Source: JBCCGL01 sp039029275 (GTDB lineage Bacteria; Pseudomonadota; Gammaproteobacteria; JBCCGL01). From it: 64,000 nucleotides of DNA. The notes beneath the pieces are model-generated. The model was not told the origin of the DNA and made no database searches. It saw only the letters and a program-made list of their open reading frames with translations. Location of the stretch: the NCBI GenBank assembly GCA_039029275.1, contig JBCCGL010000004.1:304215-368214 (forward strand), written 5' to 3'. Each line of letters opens with the position of its first letter. Positions within the stretch are counted from its first letter, which is position 1. Positions 26,081 through 33,994 of the stretch are shown here, piece by piece. Position numbers and translations under genes: made by a program.

Positions 26081-26106
26081 CATGAATATATGAGCATTTA
26101 TTCATG
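26081..26106. promoter_or_regulatory. 8-bp inverted repeat, AT-rich
   Basis: CATGAATA, ten bases, TATTCATG, in an AT-rich stretch between the small ORF and the beta-lactamase-like gene. The location suits an operator or promoter element for the downstream gene. Confidence 0.35.
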
Positions 26107-26313
26107 TTTAATACATGCCAGTGGAAATTCTGCCACAAAAACACCGTGTTTTCTGCATTTTCTTGCATCGACAAGATAAATCACCGAATCGATCGTGAAG
26201 AATTATTCACTCAATGATTCCACTTGGATATTCCAACGCTCCGCCGCTGCTACAAAGCAGTTCCCAGAACCAATAGAATGCGCCGGTTCGACAGTTCCGA
26301 ATTCGTCATCCTT

Positions 26314-27156
26314 ATGCATCAAATCAGCACTATCGAGTCAGCGATTAACACCCTGATAGAGTCGTTACCCGGCGAGGCCGGCGTTTGGGCGCAAAGCACC
26401 TGTGGATCACAGGAAATCGCGATCCATCCTGACGCAGTCTTTCCTACAGCCAGTTCGGTCAAGATGTTTGTTTTTTTCGCCGCCCTGCATATGGCGGATC
26501 GCCGACAGATCTCCCTCAGCGAGCGAATCATTTTGGACAAGCAACTGGCGCAACCGGGGTCCGGCGTTCTGTACTACCTGGACGACGGCCTAAAGCCGAG
26601 TGTCGGTGATCTCGCAAAGCTAATGATGATGATCAGTGATAACACGGCCACCAATGTGCTGATTGACTACATTGGAGTTGGCACAATCAACCAAATTATC
26701 AGTGAAATTCCTCTTGAGAACACACGCACCGGCAGTTGGGGACATTTCAAAAGTGACGAGCGCGAGTCATTATCGCTCGGCTCGAGCACACCACGCGAGA
26801 TGGGCGAGTTTTTGTTGCGCATGCGAGCAGGCGAACTTTTGTCCGAGTCGCTTACCGAGTATTTCTGGAACGTTTTGCGCATTCAAAAGTACATTGATCC
26901 CCTGAGACGGCACTTGCCCGCTGACCCGTGGGCCCGCGAATGGGAAAAGCCCGAACCGGTCTGGGTCGCGAGCAAGCCGGGCCATTTGATCGATTGCACA
27001 ACTGAAACCGGCCTGATTCACGCACACGGCAAGGAGTGGGTGTTGAGTGTTATGACCAAAGACGTGCCGCTGGAAGAACTCGACACTGATCCTGCCGAAG
27101 AACTGGTCTCTGAAGTCAGTCGTTTGATTTTCGAAGCGTGGTCACCCCAGCCCTAG
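26314..27156 (+). CDS. Class A beta-lactamase-like serine hydrolase, cytosolic
   Basis: About 280 residues from ATG 26314 (ATG 26278 or TTG 26224 are in-frame alternatives, none with a clear ribosome site). The three class A motifs can be read: S-x-x-K as TASSVK (Ser47), SDN at 108-110 in MISDNTATN, and KPG at 221-223 in ASKPGHL, in place of the usual KTG. There is no signal peptide, so it is likely cytosolic and not a resistance enzyme. Its relatives are uncharacterised beta-lactamase2-family hydrolases. Convergent with cyoE (5 nt apart). It pairs with the divergent IPNS-family oxygenase, but a functional link is unproven. Confidence 0.75.
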   Translation: MHQISTIESAINTLIESLPGEAGVWAQSTCGSQEIAIHPDAVFPTASSVKMFVFFAALHMADRRQISLSERIILDKQLAQPGSGVLYYLDDGLKPSVGDLAKLMMMISDNTATNVLIDYIGVGTINQIISEIPLENTRTGSWGHFKSDERESLSLGSSTPREMGEFLLRMRAGELLSESLTEYFWNVLRIQKYIDPLRRHLPADPWAREWEKPEPVWVASKPGHLIDCTTETGLIHAHGKEWVLSVMTKDVPLEELDTDPAEELVSEVSRLIFEAWSPQP

Positions 27157-27161
27157 CGGCG

Positions 27162-28061
27162 TTACAGCATCAAGTAATGGTCGACCAGCAAAAAGGCGAA
27201 CAAGGCCATCAGATAGTTGATTGAGAAAACAAATGTTTCAATCGGTTGATCCTTGCGGTCCTCGTCCATCATCTTGATGGCGCTGTAAAGAAACCCGATT
27301 CCCAACCCGACAGCACCGGCGAGATACAGCACGCCGTTCATTCCAATCAGGTACGGCAACAACGTGACCAAAACCATCAGGATCGTATACAGCAGTACCT
27401 GAAGTCGCGTAAAACGCTCGCCGTGCGTGACCGGCAGCATCGGAATCCCGACTTTGGCGTAATCGTCGATTCGGTGGATCGCCAATGCCCAAAAGTGCGG
27501 CGGCGTCCATGTGAAGATAATCAAAAACAACAGCAGTGACTCGGCGGTCACATCTCCCGTAATTGCCGCCCAGCCGAGTACCGGCGGCATTGCTCCGGCG
27601 GCGCCTCCAATCACAATGTTTTGAGGGGTCGCTCGTTTCAAATACAGCGTGTAAATGACCGCGTATCCAATCAGCGAGAGAAATGTAAGCACCGCAGTCA
27701 ACGCGTTCACAAACGCGACCAGCAGCACCATCGAGATGACGCCAATGCTGAGGGCAAAAACCAGGCACTGCGTCATGGTGAGGTTGCCTTTGGGCAGAGG
27801 ACGGTTTTTGGTTCGCGCCATTTGCGCATCTGTGCGATGGTCGATGATGTGGTTAATGGCCGCGGCGGAAGCCGAAGCCAATCCAATTCCGATCGTTCCA
27901 AAAACGAAATTCGTCAACGGAACAAATCCTGGCGTCGACAACAACATACCGACTATTGCCGTGAACACCAGCAGGAGCACGACCTTGGGTTTGCAAAGTT
28001 CCAGATAATCGCGCCAGTGATTCAGAGCACTGCGCGGTGTTGCCTGCACATCGGTGTTCAT
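27162..28061 (-). CDS. cyoE: Protoheme IX farnesyltransferase (heme O synthase)
   Basis: A 299-residue integral membrane prenyltransferase of the UbiA superfamily, with the allylic-diphosphate motif NHIIDHRTDAQMARTKNRP and the second DDYAKVGIPMLPV motif. It farnesylates protoheme to heme O, which CtaA converts to heme A for the aa3 oxidase. It overlaps the ctaA stop by 4 nt (ATGA) and is the last gene of the assembly operon; ctaB is the synonym. Confidence 0.95.
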   Translation of the reverse strand: MNTDVQATPRSALNHWRDYLELCKPKVVLLLVFTAIVGMLLSTPGFVPLTNFVFGTIGIGLASASAAAINHIIDHRTDAQMARTKNRPLPKGNLTMTQCLVFALSIGVISMVLLVAFVNALTAVLTFLSLIGYAVIYTLYLKRATPQNIVIGGAAGAMPPVLGWAAITGDVTAESLLLFLIIFTWTPPHFWALAIHRIDDYAKVGIPMLPVTHGERFTRLQVLLYTILMVLVTLLPYLIGMNGVLYLAGAVGLGIGFLYSAIKMMDEDRKDQPIETFVFSINYLMALFAFLLVDHYLML

Positions 28062-29056
28062 GGGCGATACGCGGTTTCGTGCGGTTCTCGACGATGGATT
28101 ATCAGCACCAATAATAGCACCAAAGCCGCTGCCACTGCGTTATGCGCAGTTGCCACACTGAGCGGGAGACTAAAAACAACGTTGCCGATTCCCAAGCCCA
28201 CCTGTACGCACAAGAGGGCGAGGAGGGCCGTCGCTGCGCGGGCTGCACCGCTTTGACCACCGCTTTTCCAACCGACAATAGCGACGCAAAGCAGCGCAAC
28301 TGTCGTAATCAATGCGCCGATCCGGTGGCTGACGTGGATTGCGACGCGAGACGCGTTGGAAAGTACACCGCCCTCATAGTCGACGCCGAGCCCACGCCAC
28401 ATCGTGAAGGCATCGTGAAAATCCATCTTCGGCCACCATTTGGTCTGGCAAGTCGGAAAATCCGGGCACGAGAGTGCGGCGTAGTTGGTACTGGTCCAAC
28501 CCCCAAGAAAGATTTGCGCCGCTAACACAACCAGGCCGATCGCTGCGGCGTGCTGGAACCGCCGTGGAAATGCCGGAACGGCTTTCTCGCGCGTGCCCAG
28601 GTACAACCAGAGCAGCAGGGATAAGGTCGTCAACCCTCCAAAAAGATGCATCAATACGATCACCGGTTTAACCAGCAGCGTGACCGTCCACATCCCCAAC
28701 ATGCCCTGAAAAATCACGATTGCGACCAGCCAATACGGCAGGGTCGAGCGAAAGCCCGATGCGCGCGCGCGCCATGCACACGCGGCGATCGCGATAATAA
28801 CGAGCCCCAAAACTGAGGCGAGATAGCGATGCGCCATCTCCTTCCATGCTTTGGGCACATCCACCGGGCGCTCGGGATACGCTTCATTTGCGACGGCAAC
28901 GGCCTGTTCGCTTTGCGGTACAAGAACTTTTCCGTAGCACCCGGGCCAGTCCGGACAGCCCAAACCGGCGTCCGATAGACGCACGTACGCACCCAGAACA
29001 ACGACAACAAAGGCAAGCAAAAACGCCACGCTGGTTAGCCTGTTAATGATGCGCAT
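28058..29056 (-). CDS. ctaA: Heme A synthase
   Basis: About 332 residues with eight membrane segments. The signature GAYVRLSDAGLGCPDWPGCYG and the conserved His in MAHRYLAS, and the later VAIHVSHRIGA, match CtaA/COX15 heme ligands. It hydroxylates and oxidises heme O to heme A in the membrane. I take ATG 29056 over the upstream codon at 29110, which would overlap the SCO-like gene by 50 nt. It feeds the aa3-type oxidase encoded upstream. Confidence 0.93.
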   Translation of the reverse strand: MRIINRLTSVAFLLAFVVVVLGAYVRLSDAGLGCPDWPGCYGKVLVPQSEQAVAVANEAYPERPVDVPKAWKEMAHRYLASVLGLVIIAIAACAWRARASGFRSTLPYWLVAIVIFQGMLGMWTVTLLVKPVIVLMHLFGGLTTLSLLLWLYLGTREKAVPAFPRRFQHAAAIGLVVLAAQIFLGGWTSTNYAALSCPDFPTCQTKWWPKMDFHDAFTMWRGLGVDYEGGVLSNASRVAIHVSHRIGALITTVALLCVAIVGWKSGGQSGAARAATALLALLCVQVGLGIGNVVFSLPLSVATAHNAVAAALVLLLVLIIHRREPHETAYRP

Positions 29057-29060
29057 GCGT

Positions 29061-29675
29061 TTATCCGATTCGCGACGCTTTGAGTGCACGTTTGATGTCG
29101 CTGAGAACACCTTTGGGATCCTGCTCAGCGGAAAAGCGCATCATGACGTTACCGTGCGGGTCAACCAGGTACATGCTGTCGGGTTGTTCCGGCAAGTCCG
29201 CCTCCGCCTCCACAACCTGACCCAGCAGGCGACCATTCAACGGCGCTGCGAGCATGAGTTTTGGATAGTCATCCCCAACAAATCGACGAACGTCATCCAG
29301 CGACGACCCACTGACCAATCGTTGAAATCGATGCGATTGTTTGCCAAGCGAAATGTGAATCTGGCGCATGTGGTAGATGTTCTGTTCACACACGGCATCG
29401 CATGTCGAACCCGTGAAATAAACAAGGGTCCATTTACTCAGCATCCATTCACGATCAACGACCACATTGCGGGTCGCGTCATTCAGGGAAAAATCTTCGA
29501 GCGGGTACGCAGGTGAAATGATTTCGCCGTTGACCGAGACGGCGAATTCGCCACCGCTATTGTAGTGGCGATGCATGAGCGTCGCAGCCACCAGTGGGGC
29601 GACAAAAATGGCCAACAGAGCGAGCAATTTAAGTCGCCCATAACGCACGCTTTGGTTAGTAGTAGTTTCGTTCAC
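29061..29675 (-). CDS. SCO/thioredoxin-like cytochrome oxidase assembly protein
   Basis: A 204-residue protein anchored by an N-terminal hydrophobic helix (about 15-33). The periplasmic part has a thioredoxin-like fold with the SCO copper-binding CxxxC (in TGSTCDAVCEQN), but only weak similarity to Sco1 overall, and the third copper ligand His of Sco proteins is not obvious. It probably helps deliver copper to the CuA site of CoxB. It lies between SURF1 (4-nt overlap) and ctaA, a standard position for such a gene in gammaproteobacteria. Confidence 0.78.
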   Translation of the reverse strand: MNETTTNQSVRYGRLKLLALLAIFVAPLVAATLMHRHYNSGGEFAVSVNGEIISPAYPLEDFSLNDATRNVVVDREWMLSKWTLVYFTGSTCDAVCEQNIYHMRQIHISLGKQSHRFQRLVSGSSLDDVRRFVGDDYPKLMLAAPLNGRLLGQVVEAEADLPEQPDSMYLVDPHGNVMMRFSAEQDPKGVLSDIKRALKASRIG

Positions 29676-30406
29676 GAGTGCTCTTCAGTCTCGACGTTTT
29701 TTACGTTAAGCGCGGCGTAGAGGATCAATAACAACAATAAAAAAGCCGCCCACTGTGCTGCATACGCATAGTGTTTTTCAGGCCCGAAAGCAATCGGTTG
29801 CCAATTATACTCAAGTACCAGCGGCGATTCCTTTTCTAGGATAACAATGCCTCGCATCAAATTCTGACTTAAAACACGGCCAAGTTCGGCGTAGTCATAG
29901 AACTGAATCCGGCGCGGCCAAACCTGCTCACCGGGGTCGAATAGTTCACCCTGGGCAACAGCTCTTCCCGGCACAACAAAAACACCTTCAATGCGCATCG
30001 ATTTGCTTGCCTGCGCTTGCAGCGTCACATCGGGCAGATCTTCTCGGCTTGTACCCGCGGCAATCCATCCGCGATTCAGCAAAACGCTCTCATCTTTACT
30101 GACCGTGCAAGGCAGCAACACTTCGTATCCAACGCGTTGTTCGAATACCCGGTTGTCGAGCAAAAACTGTTTGTCGATTTGCAAGACGCACTCCAGCAAT
30201 ACATTTTGCAGGTGCAAGCCGGTTATATTTTCTGAGCCAGTTACCGAGACGGGTGCAACGTCTTTTGCGTTGTCGCGTTGCGCCAAAAGCGTTTCCTTGA
30301 TCTCCGCGCGCTGCAACTGCCAATACGAAAGCCCGGCGAACAAAGGCGCGAGCACTAGAACCGCAAGCGTACTCCACAACCCCGGAGCGAATCGTTTTTT
30401 AGGCAT
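29672..30406 (-). CDS. SURF1 family cytochrome oxidase assembly protein
   Basis: A 244-residue protein with a membrane segment near each end (about 12-30 and 215-235) and a central periplasmic domain containing the SURF1 pattern LNRGWIAAG and GVFVVPGR. SURF1 assists heme A insertion into subunit I. It overlaps the SCO-like gene by 4 nt and heads the assembly operon SURF1-SCO-ctaA-cyoE. Confidence 0.9.
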   Translation of the reverse strand: MPKKRFAPGLWSTLAVLVLAPLFAGLSYWQLQRAEIKETLLAQRDNAKDVAPVSVTGSENITGLHLQNVLLECVLQIDKQFLLDNRVFEQRVGYEVLLPCTVSKDESVLLNRGWIAAGTSREDLPDVTLQAQASKSMRIEGVFVVPGRAVAQGELFDPGEQVWPRRIQFYDYAELGRVLSQNLMRGIVILEKESPLVLEYNWQPIAFGPEKHYAYAAQWAAFLLLLLILYAALNVKNVETEEHS

Positions 30407-30501
30407 CGCGGCAACCGACTGACAGGTGGTCTAATCCTATCGCAATAGTGCAATTCGCCACACCGGAGTATAATTGCCACTCCCATTCGGATACCCAAGC
30501 A

Positions 30502-30705
30502 ATGCTTGTCAAACTTATCGTCGTCATCTTGTTGCTGGCAATTGTCGGCAGTTTGTTTTCCGGTTTGTATTTCCTGGTGAAAGATAAGGGCGAGACCAAA
30601 CGGCTGGTTCACTCGCTAACCATCAGGATTGGTTTATCGGTTTTCGCGTTTATCGTACTGATGATCGCGGCATTGACTGGGGTGATCAAACCACACGGGT
30701 TCTAG
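30502..30705 (+). CDS. Twin-transmembrane protein, DUF2909
   Basis: A 67-residue protein with two membrane segments (about 3-25 and 42-62) separated by a short KDKGETKRLV loop: the DUF2909 pattern. It stands between SURF1 and coxC on the opposite strand, the usual location of this gene in gammaproteobacterial oxidase loci. Function not established, but co-occurrence suggests a role in oxidase assembly. An ATG at 30502 is used; an upstream in-frame codon would add 18 residues. Confidence 0.8.
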   Translation: MLVKLIVVILLLAIVGSLFSGLYFLVKDKGETKRLVHSLTIRIGLSVFAFIVLMIAALTGVIKPHGF

Positions 30706-30719
30706 TCCTAAGAAACGAA

Positions 30720-30749
30720 AAAGGCGCCGCTTTCTCAAGCTGCGCCTTT
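30720..30749. terminator. Bidirectional terminator between DUF2909 and coxC
   Basis: An extended stem (AAAGGCGC, one mismatch, GCTT / AAGC, one mismatch, GCGCCTTT; loop TCTC) lies between the two convergent stops. Both outer edges carry AAA/TTT, so it can work in both directions. Confidence 0.75.
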
Positions 30750-30768
30750 GTCCTGTTTGAGGACTGGC

Positions 30769-31638
30769 TTAGATCCAGTAAACAAACACGAACAACCCCA
30801 GCCAGACCACGTCAACAAAGTGCCAGTACCATGCAGCCGCCTCAAAAGCGAAGTGATTGGTGGGCGAGAAGTGCCCTTTCATGGCACGCAGCATCACCAC
30901 AAGCAGAATGATCGCGCCCATCGAAACATGAAACCCGTGAAAGCCCGTCAACAAAAAGAAGGTGGACCCATAAATTCCCGAACTCAATTTAAGATTCAAG
31001 TCTTCGTAGGCGTGAATGTACTCCCAAGCCTGTAAACCCACAAAAATAAAACCCAGCGCAACAGTTGCAAACAACCACAGAATAAAAGGTTTGCGGTGAT
31101 TTTCCTTGACCGCGTGGTGCGCCAGCGTGCAGGTGATCCCGCTGGTTAACAGTATGGCGGTGTTGATAGCAGGCAATCCCCAAGCACCCATAGCCTTGAA
31201 CATACCGCCGAATTCTGCCGGGCCATTGTTCGGCCACACGTATTCCCAGGCGTTCCACAAGAACTCATTTGTCGCTGCGGCACCGCCTTCACCCACGCCG
31301 CCTATCCACGGGCCTGAAAGAATTCGCGCGTAGAACAGTGCACCAAAGAACGCGCCAAAGAACATGACCTCTGAGAAGATGAACCACATCATTCCCATAC
31401 GAAACGAGGTGTCTACCTGCGAATCATAAGTCCCTGCTTCGCTTTCTTTTGCGACCAGCCCAAACCAGCCGAACATCATGATGATCAAGATCGCCACACC
31501 CGCCAGCAACATCGGTAAACCCAGATCGCCACCATTGAGCATCATGCCGAAACCGTAAAAGAACACCATTAGTCCGATGGATCCGATGATCGGCCATCGT
31601 GCTTCGTGCGGTACGTAATAAGAAGAGGCTGCACCCAT
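30769..31638 (-). CDS. coxC: Cytochrome c oxidase subunit III
   Basis: A 289-residue protein with seven membrane segments, family standard. The conserved blocks MMWFIFSEVMFFGAFFGALFYAR, LLTSGITCTLAHHAVKENHR, and FHGFHVSMGAIIL are present. It stabilises the proton-entry side of the aa3 oxidase. It is the last gene of the structural operon coxB-coxA-small protein-ctaG-coxC; the downstream terminator at 30720 closes it. Confidence 0.95.
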   Translation of the reverse strand: MGAASSYYVPHEARWPIIGSIGLMVFFYGFGMMLNGGDLGLPMLLAGVAILIIMMFGWFGLVAKESEAGTYDSQVDTSFRMGMMWFIFSEVMFFGAFFGALFYARILSGPWIGGVGEGGAAATNEFLWNAWEYVWPNNGPAEFGGMFKAMGAWGLPAINTAILLTSGITCTLAHHAVKENHRKPFILWLFATVALGFIFVGLQAWEYIHAYEDLNLKLSSGIYGSTFFLLTGFHGFHVSMGAIILLVVMLRAMKGHFSPTNHFAFEAAAWYWHFVDVVWLGLFVFVYWI

Positions 31639-31672
31639 CTTGTTTACCTCGTTAAATCAATATTTTTTTGAA

Positions 31673-32215
31673 TCAGGATTCTGCCTGACTTTTTGAATTA
31701 AAAAATGTGTACGACAATGTTAAGCGCTTAACCGTTTTTGGCAATGCCGGGTCCACTACAAATGTCAGTGGCATATTCAGTTGTTCGTTAGCGGCGAATG
31801 TCTGCTGGCTGAAACAAAAACACTCCGTTTTATTGAAATAAAGCGACGCCTCGCGTGGCGCTACACTGGGCACCGCTTGACCAATTTTTTCCTTGTTGGC
31901 CAAATTGCGCGCGACATAATGCGTGGTGTACATCTTTCCGGGGCTTACTGTCATCGTAGTCACTTCGGGCTTAAACTCCCAACGCGCGCCCTGATTCAGA
32001 TTGGCGACAAACTCAACGACCACCTCCCGATCCTGGTCGATGTCCAGAGCCTCCGCATCGCTCGCGTCGACCACGCCGGTTTTGCCATTGAGGCCGGTCA
32101 CCTCGCACAGGATGTTGTAAATCGGCACCATCAGGTAGCCGAATCCGAACATCAACACAACGACGAGACTCAGCTTTTGCACGAGTTGCATGGTTGACTG
32201 CGGCGTATCGCTCAT
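31673..32215 (-). CDS. ctaG: Cytochrome c oxidase assembly protein CtaG/Cox11
   Basis: A 180-residue protein with one N-terminal membrane segment (about 15-32) and a periplasmic copper-binding domain. The Cox11 motif FNKTECFCFSQQ contains the Cu-binding CFCF. It inserts copper at CuB of subunit I. It is between the 41-residue protein and coxC. Confidence 0.92.
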   Translation of the reverse strand: MSDTPQSTMQLVQKLSLVVVLMFGFGYLMVPIYNILCEVTGLNGKTGVVDASDAEALDIDQDREVVVEFVANLNQGARWEFKPEVTTMTVSPGKMYTTHYVARNLANKEKIGQAVPSVAPREASLYFNKTECFCFSQQTFAANEQLNMPLTFVVDPALPKTVKRLTLSYTFFNSKSQAES

Positions 32216-32226
32216 CCCGATACCTC

Positions 32227-32352
32227 TTAGATCACTATATGGTAGATCAGCGTACCCACGTAGATCGAGACCACCAAAACACCAAGTGTAATCGGCAGCA
32301 CCAACGAACGTGGACGCGCCGATTCGGTAATGTTTTCGGTCGAATCACTCAC
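32227..32352 (-). CDS. Small single-TM protein of the cytochrome oxidase operon
   Basis: A 41-residue ORF beginning at GTG 32352, 4 nt after the coxA stop. The first 16 residues are polar, then ends with one hydrophobic helix (LVLPITLGVLVVSIYVGTLI). A tiny membrane protein in this position is common in proteobacterial oxidase operons, where it is annotated as a small assembly protein. Its ribosome site is weak, consistent with reinitiation after coxA. I am fairly sure that it is a real gene, less sure of its role. Confidence 0.65.
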   Translation of the reverse strand: MSDSTENITESARPRSLVLPITLGVLVVSIYVGTLIYHIVI

Positions 32353-32356
32353 GTGA

Positions 32357-33946
32357 CTATTTGATCACCGGGGGTGTTGAAAATGTGTGATACGGAGCGG
32401 GCGATGGAATAGTCCACTCGAGACCCTCTGCGCCATCCCACACCTGATCTGTTGCTTTTTCCCCACTTCTGATCGCCTTGACGACAACGTAAACAAACAA
32501 GAGCTGTGCAAACCCGAACCCGAAAGCACCAATGGTGGCGATTGCATTCCAATCAGCAAACTGCATGTGGTAGTCCGGAATACGGCGCGGCATGCCCGCA
32601 AGACCCACAAAGTGCATCGGGAAGAACAACAGGTTCACAAAGATGGTGGACAGCCAGAAGTGCCACTTGCCGAGCGTTTCATCGTACATATTGCCGCACC
32701 ACTTTGGCAGCCAATAGTAGACCGAGCCGATAATGCCATAGACAGCACCGGGCACTAACACGTAGTGGAAATGCGCCACGATAAAGTAAGTATCGTGATA
32801 CTGGATATCAACTGGGGTGATCGCCATCATCAACCCGGAGAACCCGCCAAAGGTAAACATCACCACGAAGCCCACCGCAAACAGCATAGGCGTTTCAAAG
32901 GTCAGCGAACCGCGCCACATGGTCGAGATCCAGTTGAACACCTTCACACCCGTCGGTACCGCAATCATCATCGTGCTGAACATAAAGAACAGTTCACCCG
33001 CCAGCGGCATACCCACCGTAAACATGTGGTGCGCCCATACGATGAATGACAGGAACGCGATGGAGGCCGTCGCGTAAACCATCGAGTCGTAGCCAAACAA
33101 CTTCTTGCGGGAAAAGGTGGGGATAATCTGCGAGACCACGCCGAATGACGGCAGAATCAAGATATACACCTCAGGGTGTGCAAAGAACCAGAAGATGTGC
33201 TGATACATCACTGGATCGCCGCCCCCCGCAGCGCTAAAGAAGCTGGTTTCGAAGAAGCGGTCGGTCAACAGCATGGTGACCGCTCCGGCGAACACCGGAA
33301 TTGTCGCGATCAACAGGAAAGCCGTGATAACCCATGTCCAGACGAACAGCGGCATTTTCATTAACGCCATCCCCGGCGCTCGCATGTTGAACACGGTCGC
33401 CACAATGTTGATCGATCCCATCACGGACGAGATGCCCATAAAATGGATCGAGAAAATCGTAAACGCAAAGCCCGTTCCGCCCTGCAGCGAGAGCGGTGGA
33501 TAGAGCGTCCATCCTGCGGCGGGGCCGCCACTGTCCATAAACAGCGTGCTGAGCAACATTGTGAATGCAAACGGCATGATCCAGAACGACCAGTTGTTCA
33601 AGCGTGGTAACGCCATATCGGGCGCTCCGATCATCATCGGAATCATCCAGTTTGCCAGACCAACAGTGGCCGGCATCACGACGCCGAAGACCATTACCAG
33701 AGCATGCATCGTGGTCATCTGGTTGAAGAAGCCGGGATTGGTAATCTGCATGCCTGGCTCGAAAAGCTCGGCTCGAATCACCAGAGCCATCGCCCCGCCG
33801 ATAAAAAACATCAGCAGGCTGAACCACAGGTACATCGTCCCTATGTCTTTGTGGTTGGTGCTGTAAACCCAGCGTCGCCAGCCTTTTACGGGGCCGTGAT
33901 CGTCATGCTCGTCGTGGTGCTCATGATCAGCAGTCGTTGCAGTCAT
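32357..33946 (-). CDS. coxA: Cytochrome c oxidase subunit I (aa3 type)
   Basis: A 529-residue protein with twelve membrane segments. Heme/CuB ligand blocks are visible: HALVMVFG, FWFFAHPEVYILILPSFG (CuB His with Tyr cross-link) and the HH of VWAHHMF, and the heme a/a3 His in YFIVAHFHYVLVPGA. The Glu in HPEVY and the D-pathway motif region are present, so it is an A-type heme-copper oxidase. The gene follows coxB by 48 nt. Confidence 0.97.
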   Translation of the reverse strand: MTATTADHEHHDEHDDHGPVKGWRRWVYSTNHKDIGTMYLWFSLLMFFIGGAMALVIRAELFEPGMQITNPGFFNQMTTMHALVMVFGVVMPATVGLANWMIPMMIGAPDMALPRLNNWSFWIMPFAFTMLLSTLFMDSGGPAAGWTLYPPLSLQGGTGFAFTIFSIHFMGISSVMGSINIVATVFNMRAPGMALMKMPLFVWTWVITAFLLIATIPVFAGAVTMLLTDRFFETSFFSAAGGGDPVMYQHIFWFFAHPEVYILILPSFGVVSQIIPTFSRKKLFGYDSMVYATASIAFLSFIVWAHHMFTVGMPLAGELFFMFSTMMIAVPTGVKVFNWISTMWRGSLTFETPMLFAVGFVVMFTFGGFSGLMMAITPVDIQYHDTYFIVAHFHYVLVPGAVYGIIGSVYYWLPKWCGNMYDETLGKWHFWLSTIFVNLLFFPMHFVGLAGMPRRIPDYHMQFADWNAIATIGAFGFGFAQLLFVYVVVKAIRSGEKATDQVWDGAEGLEWTIPSPAPYHTFSTPPVIK

Positions 33947-33994
33947 GTTTTGCTCCTCGTTTTAACCTTAATCTCTATTCAATCGGGCGGCGGC

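Larger units (their letters stand above)
25840..26313. other. Long intergenic region with a leftward terminator, a 38-codon ORF and an AT-rich repeat
   Basis: A 474-nt stretch between the oxygenase and the beta-lactamase-like protein. It holds a leftward intrinsic terminator (25879-25908), a 6-bp inverted repeat (25914-25929) directly upstream of a strong AGGAGG, the 38-codon ORF (25941-26057), and an AT-rich segment with an 8-bp inverted repeat (26081-26106) that could carry the promoter of the beta-lactamase-like gene. A minus-strand promoter-like pair (TTGTTA, 17 bp, TAGTAT) lies at about 26042-26070 and would give a transcript of roughly 150 nt ending at the terminator. Confidence 0.5.

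Noticed and set aside
26314..27156. Beta-lactam resistance gene
   Set aside because: There is no signal peptide and the third motif is KPG instead of KTG, so a periplasmic resistance enzyme is unlikely.
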